Origin: Comamonadaceae bacterium UBA2121 | GTDB lineage: Bacteria > Pseudomonadota > Gammaproteobacteria > Burkholderiales > Burkholderiaceae_C | Reading direction: 5' to 3' | Length of the DNA stretch: 64,000 nt | NCBI GenBank assembly: GCA_002331385.1 | Contig: DCYB01000013.1 | Span: forward strand, 124,001-188,000 | Part shown: positions 7,356-16,213 of the stretch, piece by piece | Numbering within the stretch: position 1 is the stretch's first letter | How the letters are laid out: each line of letters begins with the position of its first letter | Position numbers and translations under genes: made by a program | The notes under the pieces: generated by a model | What the model was told of the DNA's origin: nothing | The model's input: the letters and a program-made list of their open reading frames with translations, nothing else | Databases searched by the model: none

Positions 7356-9944
7356 ATGCAGACGTCTAGCCGCGCCCCCAAAGCGCGGCCCACAAGCAGA
7401 AGGTCCGAAAAGGACTCCAAAACTACGATGCGGTCAGAATCAGACAAAACAAACCAAGACGTACAGAGCGGGACAACGCAGCCGGTTTACACGAGCGCAG
7501 AACTTGCGCGCAAAGTACGCGAACCCCACGGCGGACGACCGGGCTCCGCCATGGCGGCCAAGCGCGCTGCATGGGGTGATGTGCCGGTGTTCGGTATTCG
7601 CGTGTTCGTGAGTCTGGGGATTGCGGCGTTGCTCATTGCCGCCCTGTATTTCGGCAAGGAAGTTCTGGTGCCCTTGGCACTGGGATTGCTGCTGAGTTTT
7701 GTGCTCAATCCACTGGTCATGCGTCTCAAGCGCTGGGGCGTGCCCAAGGTGGTGGCGGTGGTCACCGTGGTGGCTGCTGCGATAGTGGTATTGGGCGTTG
7801 CCGGGCTGTTCGTGGGCAACGAGGTCAAGCAACTGAGCGCGGAGCTGCCGTCTTATCAGACGAACATCCGCGCCAAGCTGCGTGGATTGCGCGATCAGAT
7901 CCGAGCGCCCGGCATGTTCGACGGCGCGCGCAAGACGTTCGACGTGGTGCAAAAAGAGGTCGAAGCGGCAGCCAACGCCACTGGCACCAAGCGCCCTAGC
8001 GTGCAGCGTGTGCAGGTGATGCAGACGGAGTTGTCGCCCGTCGATCAGGCGCAGCGTGCACTGGAAAAGATATCGGGCCCCTTGGCGACGGCAGGTCTGG
8101 TGCTGGTGTTCGTGATCTTCATCCTGCTGGACCGAGAGGATTTGCGCGACCGCGTGTTGCGCTTGTGGGGCAACAACCTGCACCGGGCGACTGATGCGAT
8201 GGACGAAGCGGGCGAGCGCATCTCGCGCTATCTCGGGATGCAGTTGCTGGTCAACGTGAGTTACGGTATCCCTATGGCCGCAGGTCTGTGGTTGATCGGC
8301 GTGCCCGGCGCGTTGCTTTGGGGCGCGTTGGCGGCACTGATGCGGTTCGTGCCGTATGTGGGGCCGATGATTTCCGCGATCTTTCCGCTGGCATTGGCCT
8401 TCGCCGTCGCGCCGGGATGGGATTTGCTGCTGTGGACGCTGGCGCTGATTCTGGTACTGGAGCTCATCAGCAACAACGTGATCGAGCCGTGGCTGTATGG
8501 TTCCAGCACGGGGCTCTCGGCCTTGTCGCTGATTTTTGCCGCGACCTTCTGGACGGCGTTGTGGGGGCCGATCGGCCTGATCATGTCCACGCCTCTGACC
8601 GTGTGTCTGTTGGTGATTGGCCGCTATCTGCCGCAATTGGCGTTTCTGGACATTCTCCTGGGCAGTCAGGCCGTGCTCAATGAGCCCACGCGCATCTACC
8701 AGCGCCTCTTGGCCGACGACCCGGACGAGGCGAGCGAGATCAGCCTGCAAATCGTGCAGGAGAAGGACGATTCCGTGGGGGAGTTCTATAAGGACGTCGG
8801 CACCGATGTGTTGCGCATGGCCGTGGGCGATCATGCGCGCGCCGCGACTGCCGAGCACCGGCTGCGCGTAGTGGATGGCATGGACGAGGTGCTGGACGAT
8901 CTGGAGCAGCAATATCCGCCTCCGGCATTCACCGGCGTGGCGCGCGTGGTGTGCATGGGCGGCAAGTGGGAGGTGGATCAGATCGCGGCGCGCATGTTGG
9001 CGCATTGCCTGGAACTGGAAGGCCATGCCGTGCGCCGTATTGGCAGCGACGTGTTGTCCACCCAGTCCGCGGTGGAGCGCCCGCAACTGGGGCGCGGAGA
9101 CGTCGTCTGTGTGTGCTGGATGTCGTCAGAGCCGTATGCGGCTGCCCGCAATCTGAACCGGCGCATCCAGCGCGCTTGGCCACACGCGCGCGTGGTGATG
9201 CTTTTCTTGAATCTGGCGCAAGAGCTTAGTGACGAGCAATGCCGCAATCAGGCGAACAGTCTGCGAGTGGACCGGGTGTGCGCCGCACTCGATCATGCGG
9301 TGGCGGACGTGCGCGAGCTGTTGGGCGATGTGGATGCAGACGTCTTCGAGCCTGCACCCATTCCCAAATTTGAGGAAAAACGCATCAAGGCGCTGGAGGG
9401 CAGCGGCGTGCTGGAAAGCGAGAAATTCCGCGAACTGGCGCAGCAGATGGCCAGGCGTGCCGCCGACATTTTCGATATACCACTCGCTGTAGTGACGCTG
9501 GTGGGCGAAGCCCGCGAGCAGGTCGTCGCCATGCATGGCGGTCTGGAGCGCGAAGATGAAAAAAGCACGGATCCACTCGGTCCAAGGCGTTTTCAGGCAT
9601 CGCTGGATCGCTCCATTTCCATGGGTGCATTTGTCATCAACGAGGATGACATCGTGCTGTCCGAAGACATTCACCACGACCAGCGCTTTGCGGGCAACGA
9701 GATTGCGCGCGAAGCCGGCATGCGTTTTTATGCGGGCGCTCCCATCCGGGAAAAGTCGGGATTGCCACTAGGCGTGCTATGCATTGTGGACACCGAGCCG
9801 CGTGAGTTGGGCGAACGCGAGCTGCGCCTGCTGCAAGCCATGGCCAACGAGGTGATGGAGGAGTGGAAGGGCATCGACCTGCCCGATCGCGAACGCCCTC
9901 AGCCGTCAGAATCCGCCACGCTGGGTCAGCCTGTGCCCAACTGA
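7356..9944 (+). CDS. AI-2E family (PerM-like) membrane protein with C-terminal GAF extension
   Basis: The 862-residue product has three parts. Residues about 75-440 form the AI-2E/PerM transporter fold: hydrophobic segments such as VSLGIAALLIAALYF and LLSFVLNPLVMRLKRWGV, the re-entrant region FVPYVGPMISAIFPLAL, and SNNVIEPWLYGSSTGLSALS, which is the family signature. A linker follows, then about residues 525-640 look like a small alpha/beta domain (ARVVCMGGKWEVDQIAARML, GDVVCVCW). Residues about 680-845 look like a GAF sensor domain (MRFYAGAPIREKSGLPLGVL). Ordinary family members end soon after the membrane part. The start may be 7356 or the ATG at 7428; neither has a strong ribosome binding site. 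The substrate is unknown. Confidence 0.8.
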   Translation: MQTSSRAPKARPTSRRSEKDSKTTMRSESDKTNQDVQSGTTQPVYTSAELARKVREPHGGRPGSAMAAKRAAWGDVPVFGIRVFVSLGIAALLIAALYFGKEVLVPLALGLLLSFVLNPLVMRLKRWGVPKVVAVVTVVAAAIVVLGVAGLFVGNEVKQLSAELPSYQTNIRAKLRGLRDQIRAPGMFDGARKTFDVVQKEVEAAANATGTKRPSVQRVQVMQTELSPVDQAQRALEKISGPLATAGLVLVFVIFILLDREDLRDRVLRLWGNNLHRATDAMDEAGERISRYLGMQLLVNVSYGIPMAAGLWLIGVPGALLWGALAALMRFVPYVGPMISAIFPLALAFAVAPGWDLLLWTLALILVLELISNNVIEPWLYGSSTGLSALSLIFAATFWTALWGPIGLIMSTPLTVCLLVIGRYLPQLAFLDILLGSQAVLNEPTRIYQRLLADDPDEASEISLQIVQEKDDSVGEFYKDVGTDVLRMAVGDHARAATAEHRLRVVDGMDEVLDDLEQQYPPPAFTGVARVVCMGGKWEVDQIAARMLAHCLELEGHAVRRIGSDVLSTQSAVERPQLGRGDVVCVCWMSSEPYAAARNLNRRIQRAWPHARVVMLFLNLAQELSDEQCRNQANSLRVDRVCAALDHAVADVRELLGDVDADVFEPAPIPKFEEKRIKALEGSGVLESEKFRELAQQMARRAADIFDIPLAVVTLVGEAREQVVAMHGGLEREDEKSTDPLGPRRFQASLDRSISMGAFVINEDDIVLSEDIHHDQRFAGNEIAREAGMRFYAGAPIREKSGLPLGVLCIVDTEPRELGERELRLLQAMANEVMEEWKGIDLPDRERPQPSESATLGQPVPN

Positions 9945-10564
9945 TGCCGCCACGCAGCGCGCGACAGTCGATACAGGCAATGAGGGCGCAGGCGATGACC
10001 AGCCGGCACCGCAGGGTGATCGAAATGATCTGCGGCACTCATATGCATGCCCAGGCGCTGCATGACGCGCTGCGAGCGCACATTTTCGAGCGCGGTGAAC
10101 GAGACGATTTCATCGAGATGCAACAGCTCGAAACCCACACGCAGGGCGAGCCGGGCCGCTTCAGAGGCAAGGCCATGCCCCCAATAGGGCCGCGCCAGGC
10201 GCCAACCCACTTCCACGCAAGGGGAAAACGGCAACTCTGCCTGAGGAGTGTGCAAACCGACAAAACCGGCGAACTGCGGCTCATTGGCAGGACCGAGCAC
10301 ATGACCGAGCACATCCAAGGCCCAGAACCCCCATCCGCGCTCCTCAATCAGTGCGCGCATGCGTGCGGCGTGCGCGTCGCTTTGCTCGCGCACGAGCATC
10401 GCCGGGAAGTGGCGCATGACCTCAGGATCTGCGTTGAGCGCGGCCAACTGCGGCAGGTCGCTGGCCTTCCATTGGCGCAGCCGTACCCGCGCGCCAGTCA
10501 AAAGCTCTGGCGGAACGTGCGTATGACCAGAGAGGCGGGCGGCGAGGTCGGGGAAATGGGTCAA
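9926..10564 (-). CDS. GNAT-family (RimJ/RimL-type) N-acetyltransferase
   Basis: The 212-residue protein looks like an acetyl-CoA-dependent acetyltransferase: LTGARVRLRQWKASDLPQLAALNADPEVMRHFP is the usual start of the RimJ/RimL class (only part is shared with any one homologue), VGWRLARPYWGHGLASEAAR is motif A for acetyl-CoA binding, and FTALENVRSQRVMQRLGM is motif B. Substrate unknown. It starts 15 bases after the end of upp on the same strand and is probably co-transcribed with it. Its 3' end overlaps the end of the convergent AI-2E gene by 19 bases. Confidence 0.85.
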   Translation of the reverse strand: MTHFPDLAARLSGHTHVPPELLTGARVRLRQWKASDLPQLAALNADPEVMRHFPAMLVREQSDAHAARMRALIEERGWGFWALDVLGHVLGPANEPQFAGFVGLHTPQAELPFSPCVEVGWRLARPYWGHGLASEAARLALRVGFELLHLDEIVSFTALENVRSQRVMQRLGMHMSAADHFDHPAVPAGHRLRPHCLYRLSRAAWRHQLGTG

Positions 10565-10579
10565 GCCGCCGCGTCCGGG

Positions 10580-11215
10580 TTACTTGGTGCCGAAGATCCG
10601 GTCACCCGCATCGCCGAGGCCTGGCAGGATGTAGCCGTGTGCATCGAGTTCGCGATCGATGGATGCAGTAAAAATCGGCACATCGGGGTGTGCCTTCTGG
10701 AATGTCTGCACACCTTCTGGCGCTGCCAGCAGGCAGACAAACTTGATGGAGCGCGGCTCCAGTTGCTTGAGGCGATCCACTGCCGCCGCAGCCGAGTTAC
10801 CCGTGGCCAGCATCGGATCCACGACGATGATGTCGCGCTCGTGCATTTCAGAAGGCATCTTGAAGTAGTACTCCACCGGCTGGAGCGTCTCCGGGTCGCG
10901 GTACAGGCCGATATGACCCACGCGGGCGCCGGGGATGACGTTCAGCATGCCGTCCAGAAAGCCATTGCCCGCACGCAGGATGGAGACGAGGACCTGCTTC
11001 TTGCCGTCGATGACCTTGCCGGTGGTTTTCTCCAGCGGTGTTTCGATCTCGACGTCCTGCAGCGGCATGTCACGCGTCACTTCGTAGGCCATCAGGGTGC
11101 TGAGTTCGCCCAGGAGGCGACGGAAACTGTTGGTGCTGGCGTCCTTCTTGCGCATCAGCGTGAGTTTGTGTTGGACGAGCGGGTGCGTGATGATGGTGAC
11201 GTTGTGGGTGCTCAT
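10580..11215 (-). CDS. upp: Uracil phosphoribosyltransferase
   Basis: Upp converts uracil and PRPP to UMP in pyrimidine salvage. The start at 11215 gives 211 residues (MSTHNVTIITHPLVQHKLTL), close to the usual 208. The protein holds the type I PRPP loop VDPMLATGNSAAAAVDRL and the uracil-binding end ILPGLGDAGDRIFGTK. An upstream in-frame start at 11311 would add 32 residues unlike the family. Upstream, at 11364-11382, a perfect 7-base inverted repeat could be regulatory. Confidence 0.96.
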   Translation of the reverse strand: MSTHNVTIITHPLVQHKLTLMRKKDASTNSFRRLLGELSTLMAYEVTRDMPLQDVEIETPLEKTTGKVIDGKKQVLVSILRAGNGFLDGMLNVIPGARVGHIGLYRDPETLQPVEYYFKMPSEMHERDIIVVDPMLATGNSAAAAVDRLKQLEPRSIKFVCLLAAPEGVQTFQKAHPDVPIFTASIDRELDAHGYILPGLGDAGDRIFGTK

Positions 11216-11576
11216 GGCGCTATGAATCGATTGTTTCGGTGTTTCCGTTGAGGAAACGCATGGCCCGAAGTCTGCCAGAAATGCAAGCCTGCGAGAGGGG
11301 CAGGGCTGCAATTTTCGCTCCTGCTCGGCGATAAATTCCTACAAGAGCCGACTGTTGCGGGATGTGAAGCAAATCGCTTCACCCATGTAGGTTCTGCCCG
11401 CTCCGTGAGTGCTCGATATCCGTTGCGCGTAGGGACTTGGTTTTGATTGATTGCGCATGTGGCGCTTCCGACCCCCATGCTCTGGCGAGCGCGTGCATGA
11501 TTTTTCTTCATTGATGAATATTTATGCTTTATTTTTGCGCATGGATCAAATTTTTTGCAACGGTATGTTTGAATAT

Positions 11577-11620
11577 CAAAAAAAAGGCCTGCGCATGTCG
11601 TAAGAACATGGCAGGCCTTA
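11577..11620 (-). terminator. Intrinsic terminator reading leftward
   Basis: Read on the - strand, AAGGCCTGCCATGT pairs with ACATGCGCAGGCCTT (one bulged base pair) around the loop TCTTACG, and is followed by a run of T (the A run at 11577-11584 on the + strand). It could end the threonine dehydratase transcript, whose original stop codon lies 350 bases upstream, or a separate small RNA starting near 11,740. Confidence 0.8.
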
Positions 11621-11699
11621 AGACCGTCAGATTGCATGCTGACGGTGGCGCAATCAATTCATGTAGGATCCTGAGCCAGACGCATCGGCTGCAAACCCT

Positions 11700-11719
11700 T
11701 GTCAGTGCTAGCACTGACA
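11700..11719. promoter_or_regulatory. Perfect 20-base palindrome, possible operator
   Basis: TGTCAGTGCTAGCACTGACA is identical to its own reverse complement over all 20 bases. It lies in the gene-free stretch between upp and the threonine dehydratase remnant, 80 bases upstream of the terminator at 11577-11620 in the leftward direction. It could be a protein binding site or the first hairpin of a small RNA; nothing in the sequence decides between these. Confidence 0.5.
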
Positions 11720-11965
11720 CCGTCGAGGGGCAGCATGAGTCGCTCTATACATGATATTCTGATTCAGTCCAGCACTAAACAATGCTTTTTTAATCAACTT
11801 AGCTAGGAAAATTCCTAAAATTGATTATTGAGGCGAATATAAATTAACCGAGTCGCAATTATTTGCAGAATCAAACTCGTCGCATGATATAAATCAAGTA
11901 TTGAGCGAACTTGTTTGATAGTCGCAATTTCAATTTCTGGTGGACAAATTCGCTGGTTACTGCTA

Positions 11966-12949
11966 TCAAGGCTTCATTGGTGAGTGAAGAAGTTGTGCGT
12001 AGTTGTCCAGATCGACGTTGCCGCCGCTGATGATCACTCCGACGCGCTTTCGTTGCAGTAGTTCCTTGGAATTCTATGCGCCTGCGAATGACAGTGCTCC
12101 AGTAGGTTCGACAACGATTTTCATGCGTTCCGCAAAGAAGCGGATGACCTGTACGAGTTGTTGGTCACTCGCTGTGATGATGTCGGTCACATCTCGTTGA
12201 ATGATGGCGAAAGTGAGATCGCCCAACGCTTGCGTTTGCGCTCCGTCAGCGATCGTCTGGGGTGTTGCAATCTTCACGATGTGCCCTTGGCGCAGGGATT
12301 GTTGGGCATCGTTGCCGGCCTCCGGCTCCACCCCGTAGACCTTGCACTGGGGTGCCAAAGCCTTCGCGGCCAGCAGACACCCGGAAAGCAGGCCGCCTCC
12401 GCCCAGGCAGACGAAGAGATAGTCGAGATCGGGCACATCTTCCAGCAGCTCCATGGCGGCGGTACCTTGACCGGCAATCACGTGCGGGTGATTGAACGGG
12501 GGCACGAGCGTCATCCCGCGCTCGTTGGCAATGCGCTGGCTGATGGCTTCGCGATCTTCGGTGAAGCGGTTGTAGGTGATGACTTCTGCGCCATAGCCCC
12601 GCGTGGCATCGAGCTTCGCGCCGGGCGCGTCTTGGGGCATGACGATGACGGCGGGCATGCCAAGAATGTGCGCCGACAGCGCAATCGCCTGCGCGTGATT
12701 GCCCGAGGAAAATGCCAGAGCACCGCGCTTGCGCTGTTCATCGGTGAATTGCGCCAGAGCGTTGTAGCCACCGCGAAACTTGAACGCCCCCATGCGCTGC
12801 AGGTTTTCGCATTTGAAGAACAGTTGCGCGCCCAGCATCTCGTCGGCGGTGCGTGAGCGCATCACCGGCGTTCGACGGGCAACGCCTTGGAGGCGTTCGG
12901 CAGCGGCGCGCACGTCCGCGAAGGTGGGCAGGTCCAATGATTCAGTCAT
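11966..12949 (-). pseudogene. Threonine/serine dehydratase with internal amber stop
   Basis: This is a PLP-dependent fold-type II enzyme that deaminates threonine or serine. The start MTESLDLPTFADV, the PLP-lysine motif GAFKFRGGYNAL, SSGNHAQAIALSA and the glycine loop CLGGGGLLSGCLLA are all present. The frame is interrupted by TAG at 12074-12076 after 291 residues. The same frame then continues without shift for 35 codons (NSKELLQRKRVGVIISGGNV...) to a TGA at 11966-11968. That downstream part carries the SGGN motif that all family members have near their C-terminus, and the whole would be 327 residues, the usual length. A single base change such as CAG to TAG would explain it. The 291-residue product would lack the last strand and helix of the PLP domain. 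Confidence 0.85.
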
Positions 12950-12973
12950 GGGTGGGCTTGCGTTACGGGAACA

Positions 12974-13678
12974 TCAACGGCGAATGGTGTTGGCGTCCTG
13001 CCCGAACAGGAGCTTTTTAGAGGCTTCGTCCACCGTCGGTGCCACGTTGATGTCCTTGGCCAGATCATACGCACGCACCGTGGCGGGGCGTTCAGCGATG
13101 CGTTGGAACCAGCGCAGCAGGTGCGGGAAGTGTTCCATGTCCTGCTGTTGGCGTTCGTGCGGTACGACCCACGGATAGCAGGCCATGTCTGCAATCGAAT
13201 AATCCTTGCCTCCGATGAAGTCGCGGCCATCGCTCAGGTGTTTGTCGAGTACGCCATAGAGCCGGCCTGTTTCCTTGACGTAGCGCTCCATGGCATAGGC
13301 GATCCGCTCGGGCGCGTATTGCACAAAGTGGTGGTTTTGCCCAGCCATCGGGCCGAGGCCTCCCATCTGCCAGAACAGCCATTGCAGCACTTCGTTGCGT
13401 CCGCGCAGATCCTGCGGAATGAAGCGCCCCGTTTTGTCAGCCAGGTACAGCAGGATGGCGCCCGATTCAAAGAGGGAAATGGGCGCACCGCCATCGGCGG
13501 GTTGCTGGTCGACGATGGCGGGGATGCGATTGTTGGGCGAAATCTTGAGGAACTCGGGCGCGAACTGTTCGCCCTTGCCGATATGGATCGGGTAGATCGT
13601 ATAGGGCAGCCCCGCTTCTTCCAGGAACAGGGTGATCTTGTGTCCGTTGGGCGTGGTCCAGTAATACAGATCGATCAT
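12974..13678 (-). CDS. Glutathione S-transferase, YfcG/YghU-like
   Basis: The 234-residue protein has the thioredoxin-like N-terminal domain MIDLYYWTTPNGHKITLFLE (Thr-Pro-Asn at the active site, typical of the YfcG/Nu-class disulfide reductases) with SPNNRIPAIVD and SLFESGAILLYLADKTG for glutathione binding. The helical C-terminal domain contains YSIADMACYPWV. In this class the protein binds two glutathiones and acts as a disulfide-bond reductase. The start at 13678 is preceded by GAAGGAG at good spacing; the upstream ATG at 13708 is not. It lies 24 bases upstream of the threonine dehydratase gene on the same strand. Confidence 0.9.
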   Translation of the reverse strand: MIDLYYWTTPNGHKITLFLEEAGLPYTIYPIHIGKGEQFAPEFLKISPNNRIPAIVDQQPADGGAPISLFESGAILLYLADKTGRFIPQDLRGRNEVLQWLFWQMGGLGPMAGQNHHFVQYAPERIAYAMERYVKETGRLYGVLDKHLSDGRDFIGGKDYSIADMACYPWVVPHERQQQDMEHFPHLLRWFQRIAERPATVRAYDLAKDINVAPTVDEASKKLLFGQDANTIRR

Positions 13679-13754
13679 CGATGCGGCTCCTTCGTTGTTC
13701 AGACGCATTTATCGCACCAATGACCGGCCCGTGTTACACCCTTGAACAGAAACC

Positions 13755-15266
13755 TTACTTCTTGCGCCCGCCGAGCAATCCACCCAGCACACCACGCAAG
13801 ATTTCCTTGCCGAGATTCGTGCCCATGGTGCGTGCGGCCGATTTGGCCATGCTTTGCACCAGCCCGTCTTTCTTGCCGCCGCGCGGACCAGTCGTGCCAA
13901 ACAGTACGCCTGATAGTTCGCCCATGATGCCGCCGCCGTCGCTGGCTTGCGCGGCTTGATCCTTGATGGTGGCGGCGCTGCTGGCTTGCTCATCGGCGCG
14001 ACCGCGCAGGATTTCGTAGGCAGATTCGCGGTCCACCGTTGTGTCGTATACGCCGGACACCAGCGAGTTCGCGAGCAATGCCTTGCGCTGCTCGGTGGTG
14101 ATCGGGCCGATCTGGCTGCCCGGCGGAATCACGTAGGCGCGCTCGGTCGGAGTAGGGCGGCCCTTGGGGTCCAGAAAGCTCAGCAACGCCTCGCCCACGG
14201 CGAGTTCGGTGATGGCGGCTTCGATATTCAGCGGAGGATTGGGGCGCATGGTGGTGGCCGTGGCCTTGACGGCCTTCTGGTCGCGCGGCGTGAAGGCGCG
14301 CAACGCGTGCTGGACGCGGTTGCCGAGCTGGGCCAGCACGGTGTCGGGGATGTCCAGCGGATTCTGCGTGGCGAAGTACACGCCAACGCCCTTGGAGCGC
14401 ACCAGACGCACCACCAGTTCGATGCGTTCGAGCAGCGCCTTGGGTGCTTCGTTGAACAACAGGTGAGCTTCATCAAAGAAGAATACGAGTTTCGGTTGAT
14501 CTGGATCGCCAATCTCAGGCAATTGCTCAAATAGCTCCGACAGCATCCACAGCAGGAACGTGGCATAGAGGCGCGGAGAGTTCATCAGCTTGTCTGCCGC
14601 CAGAATGTTCACGACGCCCTTGCCGCCCACGGTCTGCATGAAGTCCTGGATGTTGAGCATGGGCTCGCCAAAGAACTTGTCGCCGCCTTGCTGCTCGATC
14701 TGCAGCAGCCCGCGCTGGATCGCGCCCACGCTGGCGGCGCTGATGTTGCCGTACTCGGTGGTGAATTGCTTGGCGTTGTCGCCCACGTGCGCCAGCATGG
14801 CGCGCAAATCCTTGAGGTCGAGCAAGAGCATGCCGTTGTCATCGGCTATCTTGAAGACCAGATTCAGCACGCCCATCTGCGTGTCGTTGAGGTCGAGCAT
14901 GCGTCCTAGCAGCAGCGGCCCCATGTCGGATATGGTGGCGCGCACCGGGTGGCCCTGCTCGCCGAACACATCCCACAGCGTTGTGGGGCAGGCGGTGGAC
15001 TCGGGAAGCGGCAGGCCGCGTTCCTTGAGCGTGGCGGCCATTTTCTCGCCGATGTTGCCTTTTTGGCTGATGCCGGTAAGGTCCCCTTTGACGTCTGCCA
15101 GAAAAACGGGCACGCCGATGCGGGAGAACTCTTCCGCCAGTTTCTGCAGAGTGACCGACTTGCCGGTACCCGTTGCACCGGTGATCAGACCATGGCGATT
15201 CGCCAGTCCGGGCAGCAGTTGGCATTGGATGGAGGCGTGCTGGGCAATGAGAAGAGGTTCGGCCAT
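13755..15266 (-). CDS. HerA-type helicase/ATPase, DUF853 family
   Basis: The 503-residue product is a FtsK/HerA-superfamily ATPase of the DUF853 (YjgR) type. Walker A is GATGTGKSVTLQKLAEEFS near residue 30, Walker B is LVFFFDEAHLLF, and the sensor/arginine region follows (STKG-like VRSKGVGVYFATQNPLDIP). The C-terminus is a glycine- and lysine-rich tail (GKEILRGVLGGLLGGRKK). Function in cells is unclear for the family; HerA relatives work in DNA end processing or translocation. The start at 15266 (MAEPLLIAQH) agrees with family length; upstream starts would add about 52 unrelated residues. Divergent from yebC. Confidence 0.88.
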   Translation of the reverse strand: MAEPLLIAQHASIQCQLLPGLANRHGLITGATGTGKSVTLQKLAEEFSRIGVPVFLADVKGDLTGISQKGNIGEKMAATLKERGLPLPESTACPTTLWDVFGEQGHPVRATISDMGPLLLGRMLDLNDTQMGVLNLVFKIADDNGMLLLDLKDLRAMLAHVGDNAKQFTTEYGNISAASVGAIQRGLLQIEQQGGDKFFGEPMLNIQDFMQTVGGKGVVNILAADKLMNSPRLYATFLLWMLSELFEQLPEIGDPDQPKLVFFFDEAHLLFNEAPKALLERIELVVRLVRSKGVGVYFATQNPLDIPDTVLAQLGNRVQHALRAFTPRDQKAVKATATTMRPNPPLNIEAAITELAVGEALLSFLDPKGRPTPTERAYVIPPGSQIGPITTEQRKALLANSLVSGVYDTTVDRESAYEILRGRADEQASSAATIKDQAAQASDGGGIMGELSGVLFGTTGPRGGKKDGLVQSMAKSAARTMGTNLGKEILRGVLGGLLGGRKK

Positions 15267-15475
15267 GGCTATGAATTGGAGAGTGGGTATCGAAGTCAAA
15301 AGTAAAATCGCAGGCAGTAGATTAATCCAAGGCGATGCCCTCCCGGCTGTCCAGTGTGATGCAATGACGGTTTTTGACCGATTGCGCGGCATTTTTTGCG
15401 CGCGCGGCGCCGTACGCTGCACTCAATGGGGCTGGCGGCGGCACGCCCGCACAAACAGATAGAGAAGGATTCGCA

Positions 15476-16195
15476 GTGGCAGGACACAGTAAATGGGCCA
15501 ACATCCAGCACCGCAAGGGACGGCAGGACGAAAAGCGCGGCAAGATCTGGACCCGCATCATCCGTGAAATCATGGTGGCAGCGCGCCAGGGCGGTGGTGA
15601 CGTTTCAGCCAATCCGCGCCTGCGTCTGGCCATCGACAAGGCCAAGGCGGCCAACATGCCCGCCGACAATATCAAGCGCAACGTGGACAAGGCCACCGGC
15701 AATCTGGAAGGCGTAACCTACGAGGAAATCCGTTACGAAGGCTACGGCATCGGCGGTGCCGCGATCATTGTGGACACGATGACGGATAATCGCGTGCGCA
15801 CCGTTGCCGAAGTACGCCATGCGTTCAGCAAGCACGGCGGCAACATGGGCACCGAAGGGTCGGTGGCGTTCCAGTTCAAACACGTGGGTCAGATGTTCTT
15901 TGCCCCGGGAACCGACGAAGAAAAGGTCATGGAAGTGGCGCTGGAAGCCGGTGCCGAAGACGTGATCACGGACGACGATGGTGCGATTGAAGTGCTGACC
16001 GCACCGGGCGACTTCGAGACGGTGAAAAACGCGCTTGAAGCTGCCGGCCTTACCGCCGAAGTGGCCGATGTGACCATGCGACCTGACGTGTCAGTGGCGC
16101 TGGAAGGCGACGACGCGGCGCGCATGCAGAAATTATTGGATGTTCTGGAAGATCTGGACGATGTACAAGAGGTCTACCACAACGCAGAGTTGTGA
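15476..16195 (+). CDS. yebC: YebC/PmpR-family transcriptional regulator or translation factor
   Basis: YebC proteins are small DNA-binding regulators, and a related subgroup aids translation of proline stretches. The 239-residue protein begins with the hallmark AGHSKWANIQHRKGRQDEKR and contains ANMPADNIKRNVDKATG and YEGYGIGGAAIIVDTMTDNR. The start is the GTG at 15476, with AGAAGGA eight bases upstream; an in-frame ATG at 15374 would add a tail not seen in the family. It is the first gene of a co-directional run that continues with purD 18 bases later. Confidence 0.95.
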   Translation: MAGHSKWANIQHRKGRQDEKRGKIWTRIIREIMVAARQGGGDVSANPRLRLAIDKAKAANMPADNIKRNVDKATGNLEGVTYEEIRYEGYGIGGAAIIVDTMTDNRVRTVAEVRHAFSKHGGNMGTEGSVAFQFKHVGQMFFAPGTDEEKVMEVALEAGAEDVITDDDGAIEVLTAPGDFETVKNALEAAGLTAEVADVTMRPDVSVALEGDDAARMQKLLDVLEDLDDVQEVYHNAEL

Positions 16196-16213
16196 TCAGG
16201 CTGAGATGAATAA

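Larger units (their letters stand above)
11216..11965. other. AT-rich gene-free stretch with several inverted repeats
   Basis: No credible gene lies here; the open frames are short, without family character. The DNA is clearly richer in A and T than its neighbours. It holds a 7-base stem at 11364-11382 (GTGAAGC/GCTTCAC), a terminator-like hairpin at 11577-11620, a stem at 11623-11646 (ACCGTCAG/CTGACGGT) and a perfect 20-base palindrome at 11700-11719. The last three are clustered within 145 bases. The stretch separates upp from the 3' end of the broken threonine dehydratase gene, both on the - strand. Confidence 0.7.
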
